Shown here: in pieces, positions 15,181 to 23,463 of the stretch
How the letters are laid out: every line of letters starts with the position of its first letter
How positions within the stretch are numbered: the first letter of the stretch is position 1
Origin: Luteitalea sp.
GTDB lineage: Bacteria > Acidobacteriota > Vicinamibacteria > Vicinamibacterales > Vicinamibacteraceae
Length of the DNA stretch: 36,084 bases
Direction: 5' to 3'
Assembly: GCA_009377605.1 (NCBI GenBank)
Contig: WHTT01000059.1
Span: 1-36,084, forward strand
The notes under the pieces: generated by a model
Seen by the model: the letters and a program-made list of their open reading frames with translations, nothing else
Told to the model about the DNA's origin: nothing
The model's database searches: none
Made by a program: the position numbers and the translations under genes

Positions 15181-17259
15181 ATGAGTAAGGACGAGACGCG
15201 CTGGTCCGCGGGATTGTCCCGGATTGCGGGTGCCGCGATCCTCTTCCTGACGTTCACGGGGCTCGCGATCACAGTCGGCCCCTTCCACGCCGTCGTCGAA
15301 TGGGGCCTGCTGTTGCACGCAGGCGTGGGCGTCCTGCTGCTGGCGCCGCTCGTATGGTACGTGCTGCGGCACTGGATCCGTTACCGCTCGTATCAGCTGT
15401 CTGCAGTCGTTCTGCTCGGGTACGTGGCGGGTGCCGCCCTGCTCGTCTGCCTCGCGTCCGGCGTGGTCGTCACCTGGCAGGGCGCTTTCGGCGTCCGCAT
15501 GTCATGGGCGTGGCGGCAGGTGCACCTCGTCTCGACGTTCGTCGCCATTGGCGCCGGGCTGCCGCACGTGATCCTCCCGCTCGTCCGCGTTCTGCGGATC
15601 GTTGCCGCGGCGCCGCGATACGTGCTGCAGGTATTGGGGATGGCTGCTGTGGGCGTTCTTGCGGTGGTGTTCCTGCCGCTGGTCTATTCCGGTCCGACAT
15701 ACGTCGACGAGTTCCCGGACGACTACAGCTACGCGTTCGGGCCTGATCGCCCGTTCGCGCCGAGCCTCGCCAGCACCAGCACGAATGGCGCGTTCGACGC
15801 GCGTACGCTCGCCGGCTCGCAGTCGTGTGGAACCGCCAACTGTCATGCCGAGATTGTGAAGGAGTGGCAGCCGAGCGCGCACCGGTACGCCGCCATGGAC
15901 CCGCTGTTTCAGTTCATCCAAACCACGATGGCAAAGCAGAACGGGTCGGAGTCCACCAGATACTGCGGCGGCTGCCATGATCCGATCTCGCTCTTCTCCG
16001 GCACGAAGAACATCTTCGTTGAGGATCTGACCGGCCTGCACGGCTTCCAGGAAGGGGTGTCCTGCCTCGTGTGCCATTCGATCAAGGACACGGACGTCAA
16101 GGGCAATGCGGCGTACACGATTTCGCAGCCCTCGGCGTATCTGTGGCAGTGGCAGTCGGAGGGCGCCGGCCGCCTTGCGCGCGACTTCCTGATCCGGACC
16201 TATCCCGACGAGCACAACGAGCTCAGCAAACGTCTGTTCAAGGCACCGGAGTACTGCGCGGCTTGCCACAAGCAGTTCATCGATCAGGAAGTGAACCGCG
16301 TGGGATGGGTGCAGCTCCAGAACCAGTACGACAATTGGAAGAACAGCCACTGGAACACCAAGGGCGATCCCACGAAGACAATCGAGTGCCGCGAGTGCCA
16401 CATGCCGCTCGTCAAGTCACGCGATCCGGCCGCAGGGGACACGAGTGACTATAACCGCAGCGCGAAGGACCGGAAGCACCGCAGCCATCGCTTTCTTGCC
16501 GCTAACTCGCTCATGCCGTCGCTGCTGGAGCTCGAAGGCTGGGAGGAGCAGGTCCGGCTGACCGAGGCATGGCTCCAGGGAAAGCGGCGCATCCTGGAGA
16601 TCGAGGAGAAGTGGGCCACGGGACCCATCGTCAACGTCGCGCTCGAGATTGGCGTCCCAACGCAGGAGAGCGTGATTCCCATTCGCGTCGTCCTGACCTC
16701 CAACAAGGTCGGGCACGACTATCCCACAGGGCCGCTCGACATGATTCAGAGCTGGGTCGAGCTGCACGTGGTCGATGAGCACGGGCGCGAGATCTTCTCG
16801 TCAGGCACGCGGGACGCGCGCAATTTCATCGCACCGGGCTCGTTCCTGTTCAAGGCGGAACCCGTCGATGGGCAGGGGAACCTGATCGACCGTCACAACC
16901 TGTGGGAGATGGTGGGGGTCCGCTTCCGCCGGTCGCTGTTCCCGGGCTACTCGGACACCGTCGAGTACAAGGTCGATTGCGGCCGTGTGTTCGCGCCCAT
17001 GGCCAGCCACGGCCAGACTGGCCATCCGCCGCAATTCAACGTGCCGAGGCCTGGGCGCCCTGGCCGGTACACCGTGACCGCGATCCTGCAGTACCGAAAG
17101 GTGGATCAGTTCCTCGTCAACTACTTCCTGGGCGAGAGCTCCGGGATCACGGCGCCGGTCGTCGAGATCAGCCGCGCCACCGCGGTGTTCGAGCTCACGC
17201 CGGCCGCTGGCGGGGCCCGCGGGTCGGCCGCCAGCGTGACCGTGCTGTCGGGTGGCTGA
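15181..17259 (+). CDS. Membrane cytochrome b fused to a five-haem cytochrome c domain
   Basis: The 692-aa protein begins with about five membrane helices (roughly 14-32, 41-62, 76-98, 116-137, 148-170). Their histidines His46 and His64, and His115 and His129, are placed like ligands of a di-haem cytochrome b. A periplasmic part follows with one CX4CH site (Cys216, Cys221, His222) and four CXXCH sites (262-266, 295-299, 359-363, 403-407). The last 250 residues are a beta-rich domain of unknown role. The CX4CH is set in the SCGT...CHAEIVKEWQPSAH context typical of cytochrome c554-like proteins. The whole could move electrons between the quinone pool and periplasmic acceptors or donors. Substrate is unknown. 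A weak ribosome site precedes the ATG. Its stop forms TGATG with the next gene. Confidence 0.85.
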   Translation: MSKDETRWSAGLSRIAGAAILFLTFTGLAITVGPFHAVVEWGLLLHAGVGVLLLAPLVWYVLRHWIRYRSYQLSAVVLLGYVAGAALLVCLASGVVVTWQGAFGVRMSWAWRQVHLVSTFVAIGAGLPHVILPLVRVLRIVAAAPRYVLQVLGMAAVGVLAVVFLPLVYSGPTYVDEFPDDYSYAFGPDRPFAPSLASTSTNGAFDARTLAGSQSCGTANCHAEIVKEWQPSAHRYAAMDPLFQFIQTTMAKQNGSESTRYCGGCHDPISLFSGTKNIFVEDLTGLHGFQEGVSCLVCHSIKDTDVKGNAAYTISQPSAYLWQWQSEGAGRLARDFLIRTYPDEHNELSKRLFKAPEYCAACHKQFIDQEVNRVGWVQLQNQYDNWKNSHWNTKGDPTKTIECRECHMPLVKSRDPAAGDTSDYNRSAKDRKHRSHRFLAANSLMPSLLELEGWEEQVRLTEAWLQGKRRILEIEEKWATGPIVNVALEIGVPTQESVIPIRVVLTSNKVGHDYPTGPLDMIQSWVELHVVDEHGREIFSSGTRDARNFIAPGSFLFKAEPVDGQGNLIDRHNLWEMVGVRFRRSLFPGYSDTVEYKVDCGRVFAPMASHGQTGHPPQFNVPRPGRPGRYTVTAILQYRKVDQFLVNYFLGESSGITAPVVEISRATAVFELTPAAGGARGSAASVTVLSGG

Positions 17260-19787
17260 TGGGCGCGAATGGCAGGCGCCGCTTGAGCCGGCGCCAGAGG
17301 CGTGTGCTGTGGACGGCCGTGCTGCTGACCATCGCGGTCGCCTTCGGTGGGGCGGCGTTGGTCTGGACCTATCGCCAGCAGCAGAGCGCGCCGTATCGCC
17401 CTGGGGAGGCCAACCCCGATGTCACGGCGTCACTCCTCCGCGATCCCCCGCGCGACGCGGCGCGGCCGGTGTTCGCGGATGTGACGCGAGAGGCCGGTCT
17501 CTCCAGCTTCCGTACCTTCGCGGGAGACCGCACGTCGCAGCTGCCTGAGGACATGGGGCCGGGGGCGGCGTGGGGAGACTACGACAACGACGGCGACGAT
17601 GACCTCTTTCTGGTCAGCGCGGGCGGCCCGCTGAATGCCCCTGCCGAGCGGCTTGCGCCGAGCGCGCTGTACGAGAACCTTGGCAACGGGAGGTTCCAGC
17701 GCGTCACCGATTTCCCCGAGCCTCGCATCGTCGGCATGGGGGCCGCGTGGGGCGACTACGATGGCGATGGTTGGCTCGACCTCGTCGTCACGGGGTATAA
17801 CGCGCTGCTGCTGTTTCGCAACGATCGCGGTCGCTTCTTGAACGACCCCAGGTTCAAGAGCCGCAGCGGGTTCTGGGCCGGCGCGGCCTGGGGAGACTAC
17901 GACAACGACGGCCGGCTGGACCTGTACGTCTGCGGTTACGTGAAGTACATCGAGGCGGAACCTGGCCGATCGACGGCGGTCTCTCAGCAGTACGGCAGGT
18001 CGGTTCCCTACACGCTCAACCCCGCCTCGTACGAGCCGGAGCGAAACCTCCTCTTCCGCAACACTGGCGGTGGAACATTGGTGGAAACGGCCGCGCGGTT
18101 GGGGGTGGTCAACCCCGAAGGCCGCAGCCTCAGCGCGCTGTGGCACGACTTCGACGACGACGGATGGCTGGACCTGTACGTGGCGAACGATATTTCCGAC
18201 AATGTGCTGTACCGGAACGTCAAGGGGCGGTTCGGAGACGTCAGCCATGCCGCGTGGGTGGCTGATTACCGCGGCGCGATGGGGCTTACGGCGGGCGACT
18301 GGAACCGCGACGGCGATGACGACCTGTTCATCACGCACTGGGTTGCGCAGGAGAACGCGCTGTACGATTCCTTGTGGACGGATGTGGCGGCGCTGCGGTT
18401 CGCCGACGCGGCGGACATCGCCGGCGTCGGGCAGATTGCGCTGCCGATGGTGGGATGGGGCGCCGAGTTCTTGGATTTCGACAGCGATGGCTGGCTCGAT
18501 CTCGTCGTCGGTAATGGCAGCACGTTCGAGACGGAGCAGGTGCCGAAGCGGCTGGTCGCGCAGCGTCCGTTCCTCTTTTGGAACCGGCAGGGCGAGTACT
18601 TCCACGACGTCGCCCCGTTGTCGCCTGTCCTGGCGCAGCCGCAGGTGGCCCGCGGCGTCGCAGTGGCGGACTACGATAACGACGGTGACCAGGACGTGCT
18701 CGTCGCGCGGAACGGCGGAGGAGTGCAGCTGCTGCGGAATGACACGCGCTCCGGCCAGTGGGTGCAGGTCGTGCTTCGGGCGCGTCCCTCTGCGAGCGCA
18801 CCGGCCCGTGTGGCGCGAGGCGCCGCCGCGACCGCGCAGATCGGGTCCGTGCAGATGCGTCGCGCTGTAACGAGCGCGTCGTATCTGTCACAGAGCACGA
18901 GCGTGCTGCACTTCGGGCTCGGATCCGCGACGGCCATGGACCACCTCAGGATCCGGTGGCGCGCGGGCGCCGTCACGGAGTATGGGCCGCTGGCGGCGGG
19001 CCGTCGCTGGGAGATTACCGAAGGCGAGGCGGTGCCGCGGGGGGTGACGCGCGCGCCGTCAGCGATCTCGTCGCCGGCGAAGCATCGCGAGCGGATCGTG
19101 CGGTTCTGGAATCACCAGCGAGCCGCCATGCACGCGCTCAAGGTGGAGAAGGATGCCGCGAAGGCCGCAGGCCGGTTCAGGGAGGCGCTGGCGCTCGATC
19201 CCGCGCACGAGGACGCCCGATACTATCTCGCCACCTCACTGGCCGAGCAGGGAGACACCGACGGCGCGCTCGCGGAGTATGAGGAGCTGATGCGCCTCAA
19301 CCCGAGGAGCCATAGAGCGCTTGCCGGATGGGCGAGGCTGCGCGCGATGGCCCCCCGCACCGCTCCAGAGCTGATCGCGGCCGAAGAGATGCTCATCAGG
19401 GCGCACACGCTGAACCCTGAGGAGACCGGAACGCTCCTGACGCTGGGCGAAATCGCGCTGATGCGCGGGAAGCACAGCCTGGCAGAAGAGCGCTTCGAGA
19501 CCGCAGTGCGCACGAACACCCGTGCCGCCGGGGGATTGTTCCTGCTCGGCTACGTGCGGTGGAAGGCCGGAGATCTAGACGGAGCACGATATTACCTCCG
19601 CCGCGCGCGGGAGGCGCTCGGGCCCGACTGGAAACCGGCGGGGACCACCGCGGAGGGGGACGTCACATCCGCCCTCAAGCGCGAGCCGACGCCACTGTCG
19701 CGTTTCTGGGACACCTGGAACGGCACTGCGCAGCTGCCCTCTACCTACACAGGCCTGGACGCCTACCTCAGAACCATCCCGCGCTGA
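17259..19787 (+). CDS. FG-GAP/VCBS and ASPIC-UnbV (CRTAC1-like) protein with C-terminal TPRs
   Basis: An 842-aa exported or membrane-anchored protein. An Arg-rich head and a hydrophobic helix (RVLWTAVLLTIAVAFGGAALVW) form a signal anchor. At least seven calcium-binding-type repeats follow (GDYDNDGDDDLFLVS, GDYDGDGWLDLVV, GDYDNDGRLDLYV, HDFDDDGWLDLYV, GDWNRDGDDDLFI, LDFDSDGWLDLVV, ADYDNDGDQDVLV), forming a beta-propeller. An ASPIC/UnbV domain comes next (about residues 510-590; QSTSVLHFGLGSA...IRWRAG), then three or more TPR-like helix pairs. Such proteins are common in Acidobacteriota and Planctomycetota, with unknown substrate. The ATG shares a base with the preceding stop, so it is coupled to the multihaem cytochrome and may help mature or scaffold it. 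Confidence 0.88.
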   Translation: MGANGRRRLSRRQRRVLWTAVLLTIAVAFGGAALVWTYRQQQSAPYRPGEANPDVTASLLRDPPRDAARPVFADVTREAGLSSFRTFAGDRTSQLPEDMGPGAAWGDYDNDGDDDLFLVSAGGPLNAPAERLAPSALYENLGNGRFQRVTDFPEPRIVGMGAAWGDYDGDGWLDLVVTGYNALLLFRNDRGRFLNDPRFKSRSGFWAGAAWGDYDNDGRLDLYVCGYVKYIEAEPGRSTAVSQQYGRSVPYTLNPASYEPERNLLFRNTGGGTLVETAARLGVVNPEGRSLSALWHDFDDDGWLDLYVANDISDNVLYRNVKGRFGDVSHAAWVADYRGAMGLTAGDWNRDGDDDLFITHWVAQENALYDSLWTDVAALRFADAADIAGVGQIALPMVGWGAEFLDFDSDGWLDLVVGNGSTFETEQVPKRLVAQRPFLFWNRQGEYFHDVAPLSPVLAQPQVARGVAVADYDNDGDQDVLVARNGGGVQLLRNDTRSGQWVQVVLRARPSASAPARVARGAAATAQIGSVQMRRAVTSASYLSQSTSVLHFGLGSATAMDHLRIRWRAGAVTEYGPLAAGRRWEITEGEAVPRGVTRAPSAISSPAKHRERIVRFWNHQRAAMHALKVEKDAAKAAGRFREALALDPAHEDARYYLATSLAEQGDTDGALAEYEELMRLNPRSHRALAGWARLRAMAPRTAPELIAAEEMLIRAHTLNPEETGTLLTLGEIALMRGKHSLAEERFETAVRTNTRAAGGLFLLGYVRWKAGDLDGARYYLRRAREALGPDWKPAGTTAEGDVTSALKREPTPLSRFWDTWNGTAQLPSTYTGLDAYLRTIPR

Positions 19788-19788
19788 C

Positions 19789-19902
19789 TCAGCCCAGAAC
19801 ACAACGTGGCCAGATGTCAGTCACAAGCGCCAGGGCCGCCAGAGCCAAGAGCGGAATCCGGCGCCAAGCGGCGGTCGGCTCCGACGTGTGACCGGCTACC
19901 AT
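19789..19902 (-). CDS. Possible 37-aa membrane peptide after the CopD-like gene
   Basis: An ATG at 19902 overlaps the stop of the CopD-like gene and opens 37 codons with one hydrophobic stretch (IPLLALAALALVTDIW). No good ribosome site precedes it, so it would rely on coupling. No homologue is recognised. It lies in the short convergent gap after the FG-GAP gene. Confidence 0.22.
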   Translation of the reverse strand: MVAGHTSEPTAAWRRIPLLALAALALVTDIWPRCVLG

Positions 19903-20408
19903 GGGGTGCCCCGCGCCAGCATCACCGCAAGCGCGACCACTGCGAGCGCAAGCAGCAGGGTGAGCCGGCCGATCCATCGGGCCATCTGTCGCAGATGCCG
20001 AGCTCGATCCGAATCCGGTGCGTCCCGCAGTACTGCGGTGGCGCGCGGCCCGATGACAAAGTCATGCACCCCGCTGAGCGCGAGGACGAATGCGACAAGC
20101 ACGAGCTTGGTCGCGAGCGTGTGCCCAAACGAGGAGCGCCACAGATCAACGCTCGTCAGCTCTGACCATCCGATGCCCCATCGGGTCAGATTCACGATGC
20201 CGGTGCCGATCAACACGACCAGGCATACCCAACCGACGTATCGAAACCGGATGCCGGTCACGTGGATCAACACCGCGGCGTGCTCGCGGAGCTCGGGTTT
20301 GCGCAACACGGGCACGAGCACCACCGCCAAAAACACCATGCCCCCGATCCACACGGCCGCGGCAAGGATATGCAGCCAGACCGAGAGCACCTGGATCGTG
20401 GGCATCAT
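19896..20408 (-). CDS. CopD-like integral membrane protein
   Basis: The 170-aa protein has four helices. The first is WLHILAAAVWIGGMVFLAVVLVPVLR, whose WLHxxAAxxWIGG pattern is the hallmark of the CopD/DUF2269-like group linked to copper uptake and periplasmic metal handling. Others are CLVVLIGTGIVNL, LATKLVLVAFVLALSGVHDF and LLLALAVVALAVMLA. Conserved His in helices 1 and 3 could bind copper or haem. The start overlaps the DUF488 stop by four bases, placing it at the end of the DUF1858-hemerythrin operon. Function in metal or haem handling is inferred from family. Confidence 0.8.
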   Translation of the reverse strand: MMPTIQVLSVWLHILAAAVWIGGMVFLAVVLVPVLRKPELREHAAVLIHVTGIRFRYVGWVCLVVLIGTGIVNLTRWGIGWSELTSVDLWRSSFGHTLATKLVLVAFVLALSGVHDFVIGPRATAVLRDAPDSDRARHLRQMARWIGRLTLLLALAVVALAVMLARGTPW

Positions 20409-20782
20409 CTGCGCGACCCGCTGCGAGGCGCGCGACCCTCGAGGTAGCGCGCGAGGGCGACGGCGTTATTGTGTTCAGCATCGCGTGACGCGTAGAGCAG
20501 CGTGACTCGTCCCTGGTCCGCATATTCCAGAATTGGTTCCAGACATTCGGGATGCTCATCCAGCTCAGCAAAGTAGCGCCGGACGAACTCATCCCAGCGA
20601 GCGGGTTCGTGAGCAAACCACCCCCGCAGCGAGTCGCTGGGAGCAACCTCCTTGAGCCAGCCGTCGAGTGCTGCGGCATCGCGTTTGAGTCCGCGCGGCC
20701 ACAGCCGATCGATTAGGAGCCGCACGCCATCGTCAGCCGCCGGTGACTCGTATACGCGCTTGACGCGGATTTTGAATGCCAT
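20405..20782 (-). CDS. DUF488 family protein (YeaO-like)
   Basis: The 125-aa protein reads KRVYESPAADDGVRLLIDRLWPRGLKRDAAALDGWLKEVAPSDSLRGWFAHEPARWDEF and VTLLYASRDAEHNNAVALARYLE, a full match to the YeaO form of DUF488. The biochemical role is not known; members often sit near hemerythrins and stress genes. It starts four bases after the hemerythrin gene and overlaps the CopD-like gene by four. The start at 20782 is set by the conserved KIRVKRVYE head; the longer upstream frame has no family match. Confidence 0.88.
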   Translation of the reverse strand: MAFKIRVKRVYESPAADDGVRLLIDRLWPRGLKRDAAALDGWLKEVAPSDSLRGWFAHEPARWDEFVRRYFAELDEHPECLEPILEYADQGRVTLLYASRDAEHNNAVALARYLEGRAPRSGSRR

Positions 20783-20786
20783 CCCT

Positions 20787-21281
20787 TCAGCCTGTGTGTC
20801 GTTGCCGCACTTCGCGCGACCACCGCATGAGGTCGAGCCCGGCGTCTGTCGCCCGCGTCCGCGTATCGAGAATGGTGCGCACGACGTCTTCCGGCAAACG
20901 CTCGACCATGATCGAAAGCCCCTCACAATCGCTCACGTGTGGCAAGATGCCGCGGGTCAATTGCTTGCCGCGCTCGACATCATCAGTGGAGAGCTCCGCC
21001 TTGCCCGAGAGCGCCGAGAGCTCGCCGGCTGCGGCGATGACGCCATCATGGGCGGTAAGGAGTTGCTCGACGTACCCGGCCCCGTACACGTCGGTGAGTG
21101 CTGGGTACAGAGCCTCCTCCTCGTACCGGAAGTGGGGGCCGGTGCAGCCGGCAATCTGCTGGAGCAGGCTGCTCGCACGCCCCGTATCCCGCTGGTCGAA
21201 CGCATCGATGAGATCGAATAGGGCGTCCCTCACACAACGGTGCTCCTCGCGGAAGATCTTGGAGAATTCGTTCGCCAGCAT
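20787..21281 (-). CDS. Hemerythrin HHE domain protein (Hr1)
   Basis: The 164-aa protein shows di-iron motifs in helices: IFREEHRCVRDALFDLID, GPHFRYEEEALYPALTDVY, LLTAHDGVIAAAGEL and GILPHVSDCEGLSIMVERL. It probably binds oxygen or NO or protects iron-sulfur proteins. A GAGG site precedes the ATG. It is the third gene of the operon read from the promoter at 22080-22121. A decayed copy of its middle part is found at 32988-33098, joined to a piece of the neighbouring hemerythrin gene. Between it and the next gene upstream are 111 bases with no recognised feature. Confidence 0.88.
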   Translation of the reverse strand: MLANEFSKIFREEHRCVRDALFDLIDAFDQRDTGRASSLLQQIAGCTGPHFRYEEEALYPALTDVYGAGYVEQLLTAHDGVIAAAGELSALSGKAELSTDDVERGKQLTRGILPHVSDCEGLSIMVERLPEDVVRTILDTRTRATDAGLDLMRWSREVRQRHTG

Positions 21282-21392
21282 GGCATCAACCTCTTTCGTT
21301 TTCTCGAGCGGTCCTGAGATGCGGACGCACCAGACCGTCAGCCGCTGTCGCGCCCCTCGATCTGGCTTACCGTGATGTCAGCCATGGCCTTT

Positions 21393-21836
21393 CTACCCCA
21401 CCGCCACCCCTCGGCTGTCCGCCCATCTGTGACCGAGCTGTTCGAGATCCTGCACGGGTATCGATTGCTGGGCCATGTGGAAGAGGATTTGCTCCTCCTT
21501 GGCGAAATGGTCTCTGGCCACCTGCAGCGCATAGCGGAGCCGCTCCAATGCTTCGTCAAAGAATCGAGCGTTCGCGACCTCCTCGATTGCCCGTTCGATC
21601 TCCTCGTGCTCGTGCCGCATGACGGCCAAAGGCCCTGCCGGGCCCAAGTACGTCTCGAGCGGCGGGAAGAGCATCTCGTCCTCGATCTGCGCGTGCGACA
21701 CCAGTGCGGCAGCCAGTACCCTGGTCACGCGCTGCACGTCTTCCAGCGTGGAAGTGGCTGGCAGCTCTCGTTCCACGTGATCAAACAGAGCGTAGATGAC
21801 GCCATGCTCGCCCAGGAGTGCGTCGGTCAGTTTCAT
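21393..21836 (-). CDS. Hemerythrin HHE domain protein (Hr2)
   Basis: The 147-aa protein carries LLGEHGVIYALFDHVE, LVSHAQIEDEMLFPPLETY, VMRHEHEEIERAIEEV and VARDHFAKEEQILFHMAQ, the four helices with His/Glu ligands of the HHE family. The ATG at 21836 precedes the first helix; open frame further upstream has no family similarity. It is a different lineage from its neighbour Hr1. A segment of it recurs at 33100-33240 in decayed form. Likely role: O2 or NO binding within the nitrogen-oxide response operon. Confidence 0.88.
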   Translation of the reverse strand: MKLTDALLGEHGVIYALFDHVERELPATSTLEDVQRVTRVLAAALVSHAQIEDEMLFPPLETYLGPAGPLAVMRHEHEEIERAIEEVANARFFDEALERLRYALQVARDHFAKEEQILFHMAQQSIPVQDLEQLGHRWADSRGVAVG

Positions 21837-21889
21837 GAGTTGCTCGTGTCGATGGCCATGTGAAGTAGATCGAGGAACGCCTCGGGGTC

Positions 21890-22054
21890 TCAGCCCATAG
21901 CTCTGCGCCGCCTGGCAACGGGTTCGAATTCGGCCATATCGCAGCCCACGCAGGCCATGCGCAGCCGGTAGAAGACGAGCATGGCCGCCGACCAGCGCCA
22001 CAACACGTCGGCGACGGTCTGGTGGCTCAGACGGGGAAGAGACAGGCACCGCAT
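21890..22054 (-). CDS. DUF1858-like small redox peptide with CXXC
   Basis: A 54-aa protein reading SHQTVADVLWRWSAAMLVFYRLRMACVGCDMAEFEPVA. This matches the start of the DUF1858 / hybrid-cluster-protein-associated redox disulfide group (TVADVL...VF...MxCVGC), with Cys35 and Cys38. Such peptides accompany hybrid cluster proteins and hemerythrins. The C-terminal helix usual in the family is replaced by a short Arg-rich tail, so it may be shortened. The ATG at 22054 is preceded by GAGAAG and lies well placed after the promoter at 22080-22121. An ATG at 22102 is also open, but it would fall upstream of the predicted transcription start. Confidence 0.6.
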   Translation of the reverse strand: MRCLSLPRLSHQTVADVLWRWSAAMLVFYRLRMACVGCDMAEFEPVARRRRAMG

Positions 22055-22079
22055 GCTCTTCTCGTCATGCGCCGGGACG

Positions 22080-22121
22080 AAGATGCCCACGGACATCATC
22101 ATCGTCTTTGCACCGGCGCAA
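22080..22121 (-). promoter_or_regulatory. Crp/Fnr-type promoter P1 (DUF1858-hemerythrin operon)
   Basis: On the plus strand the operator reads TTGCACCGGCGCAA at 22108-22121. On the minus strand a weak -10 (CATCTT, 22085-22080) lies at the fixed distance found at the other copies. The next 17 bases or so match the copy at 33243-33284 closely. It also overlaps the last codons of the truncated AlkA gene. Confidence 0.65.
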
Positions 22122-23250
22122 ACTGACGGATCGTCTCGGCCTTTCTAAGACTCAGACCGCATGCTCTGATGGCGTCGAGACGCGCCTCGGCAACAACCCG
22201 AGCGGCAGGAAAGGCGTGCCAGCGATGGTTCTCGTGTTCAAGGGACTCGCCAAAGCGCTCGACCAGCCGGCGAACGATCGTCACGCCAGCATCCAGGCTT
22301 ACCTGCTGGAACGGCACCACGTTCGCAAACGCCTCGAAGAGCCCGGCGAACCGCGGCGGTCGCATGCCACGCAGCGCGACCGCGATGGGGCGAAGCCGAC
22401 GATCAGCCTCCACCAGCCGCAGCAAGGGCTCCGGATTCAGATCCAGACCGAGCACCTTCCGCAAAGTCTGTCCGAGCGAAACACGGGTGGCACTGGAACA
22501 GTCGCCGCGAAGCACGTTGCACCGGACGTTTGGATCGTCAATGGTCCCGTGATTCACCACCTCGACCAGTGCAAGACCGTCGGCCGGCGTCAGCGCTCGC
22601 AGGTATCTGCGCTGGTGCCAGACATCGACCAGATTCGTCGGTCGGCGCTGCAGCACACGCACGGTGGCCTCGAGGTGGAACGGCGCCAGAGTAGCAAGCT
22701 GCCCGCCTTCATCACCCGGATAGGTAACGCGCGTGCCATCGACCTGGGCGAACGCTGTCACGTGGTGTCGGGTCGAGCGTTCGGCGCTGGTGATGTGTTC
22801 TACGTGTGCTCCGCGGGCGGTCAACGCGTCGGCTATGAGGGAGCGATGACAACGCCACGGCACGGCCTCCGCGCACATCAGGGCGACCCTGTCGTCGGTC
22901 GTCAGCGCACGCAGCTTCGCCAGTCCGGCCTCGAAGTCCTGAGTCAGCATGTAGTCGGCGAACCCTCGGAAGCGTGCGTTGCGCCACGCGGTGTTGGGTG
23001 AGTCCTCGCATGCCCGACGCAGGCCACCGAGCTGCGGGAGATGTACGTAGCGAAGTCGCCGCGAACGAAGAGCCGATCGAAGCATGTCGCCGTTGAACTG
23101 TGGATTGCGACGCGAGCGAGGAATGGTCCGGATGTCCGCCAGCACCGAGATGCTGAACGCCCGCAGTAGCGCGACCACCTCGTCGAGCGTGCGCGTCGAA
23201 TGGCCCACGGTATAGACGCTAGCGGCTCTCCAGCTTTTCGCTCGACGCAT
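22099..23250 (-). CDS. DUF488 domain fused to a truncated AlkA-type DNA glycosylase
   Basis: Residues 1 to about 165 are a DUF488 domain (YTVGHSTRTLDEVVALLRAF, ADIRTIPRSRRNPQFN, CAEAVPWRCHRSLIADAL). From about residue 188 the sequence matches 3-methyladenine DNA glycosylase II: FHLEATVRVLQRRP, then PPRFAGLFEAFANVVPFQQVSLDAGVTIVRRL and LSLRKAETIRQFA. It then ends within the operator of promoter P1. The helix-hairpin-helix and the catalytic Asp that follow in AlkA are missing, so glycosylase activity is not expected. A GGAGG site precedes the ATG. It lies downstream of promoter P2 and a 17-codon leader. Cutting exactly at the operator points to recombination at the promoter repeat. Confidence 0.82.
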   Translation of the reverse strand: MRRAKSWRAASVYTVGHSTRTLDEVVALLRAFSISVLADIRTIPRSRRNPQFNGDMLRSALRSRRLRYVHLPQLGGLRRACEDSPNTAWRNARFRGFADYMLTQDFEAGLAKLRALTTDDRVALMCAEAVPWRCHRSLIADALTARGAHVEHITSAERSTRHHVTAFAQVDGTRVTYPGDEGGQLATLAPFHLEATVRVLQRRPTNLVDVWHQRRYLRALTPADGLALVEVVNHGTIDDPNVRCNVLRGDCSSATRVSLGQTLRKVLGLDLNPEPLLRLVEADRRLRPIAVALRGMRPPRFAGLFEAFANVVPFQQVSLDAGVTIVRRLVERFGESLEHENHRWHAFPAARVVAEARLDAIRACGLSLRKAETIRQFAPVQRR

Positions 23251-23262
23251 CAGATCCCTCCA

Positions 23263-23316
23263 TCAGACGCGCAGTGGGTCATGCGTTCGCCGTCGGGGTG
23301 GTGGCGTGATCTTCAT
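23263..23316 (-). CDS. 17-codon leader ORF between promoter P2 and DUF488-AlkA
   Basis: The ATG at 23316 follows a strong GGAGGGGATTCATC leader that is also present at 27157-27170. The frame codes MKITPPPRRRTHDPLRV and stops beside the ribosome site of the DUF488-AlkA gene. It is probably the stump of a gene that once followed this promoter, or a leader peptide. No homologue is recognised. Confidence 0.3.
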   Translation of the reverse strand: MKITPPPRRRTHDPLRV

Positions 23317-23375
23317 GATGAATCCCCTCCGGGTGGCGAGCCGTTCGCCAGCTCCATGGCCATCACGGTACCACT
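23317..23375 (-). repeat. Promoter-to-ribosome-site repeat, copy 1
   Basis: From the -10 TACCGT to GGAGGGGATTCATC this stretch is nearly identical to 27157-27209, with two or three differences. The first half is also similar at 27985-28016 upstream of the azurin gene. It transfers a whole 5' untranslated region and ribosome site between unrelated genes. Confidence 0.75.
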
Positions 23376-23406
23376 CATCGCAGACGCCGTCTTTGATCTA
23401 GCGCAA
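23365..23406 (-). promoter_or_regulatory. Crp/Fnr-type promoter P2
   Basis: The operator TTGATCTAGCGCAA (plus-strand reading) lies at 23393-23406. A -10 hexamer TACCGT is found on the minus strand at 23370-23365, at the exact offset used by the other copies. It points at the 17-codon leader and the DUF488-AlkA gene. One operator arm is FNR-like (TTGAT) and the other is CGCAA. Confidence 0.72.
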
Positions 23407-23463
23407 ACTGCAAAAGATCTGCAGGTAGGAGGGCAGGGGTCCGAGACTTGCCCGTGGTCCAAA

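Noticed and set aside
22054-22102. Longer start of the DUF1858-like gene at 22102
   Set aside because: It would lie before the transcription start predicted from P1, and its residues are promoter DNA also present at P6.
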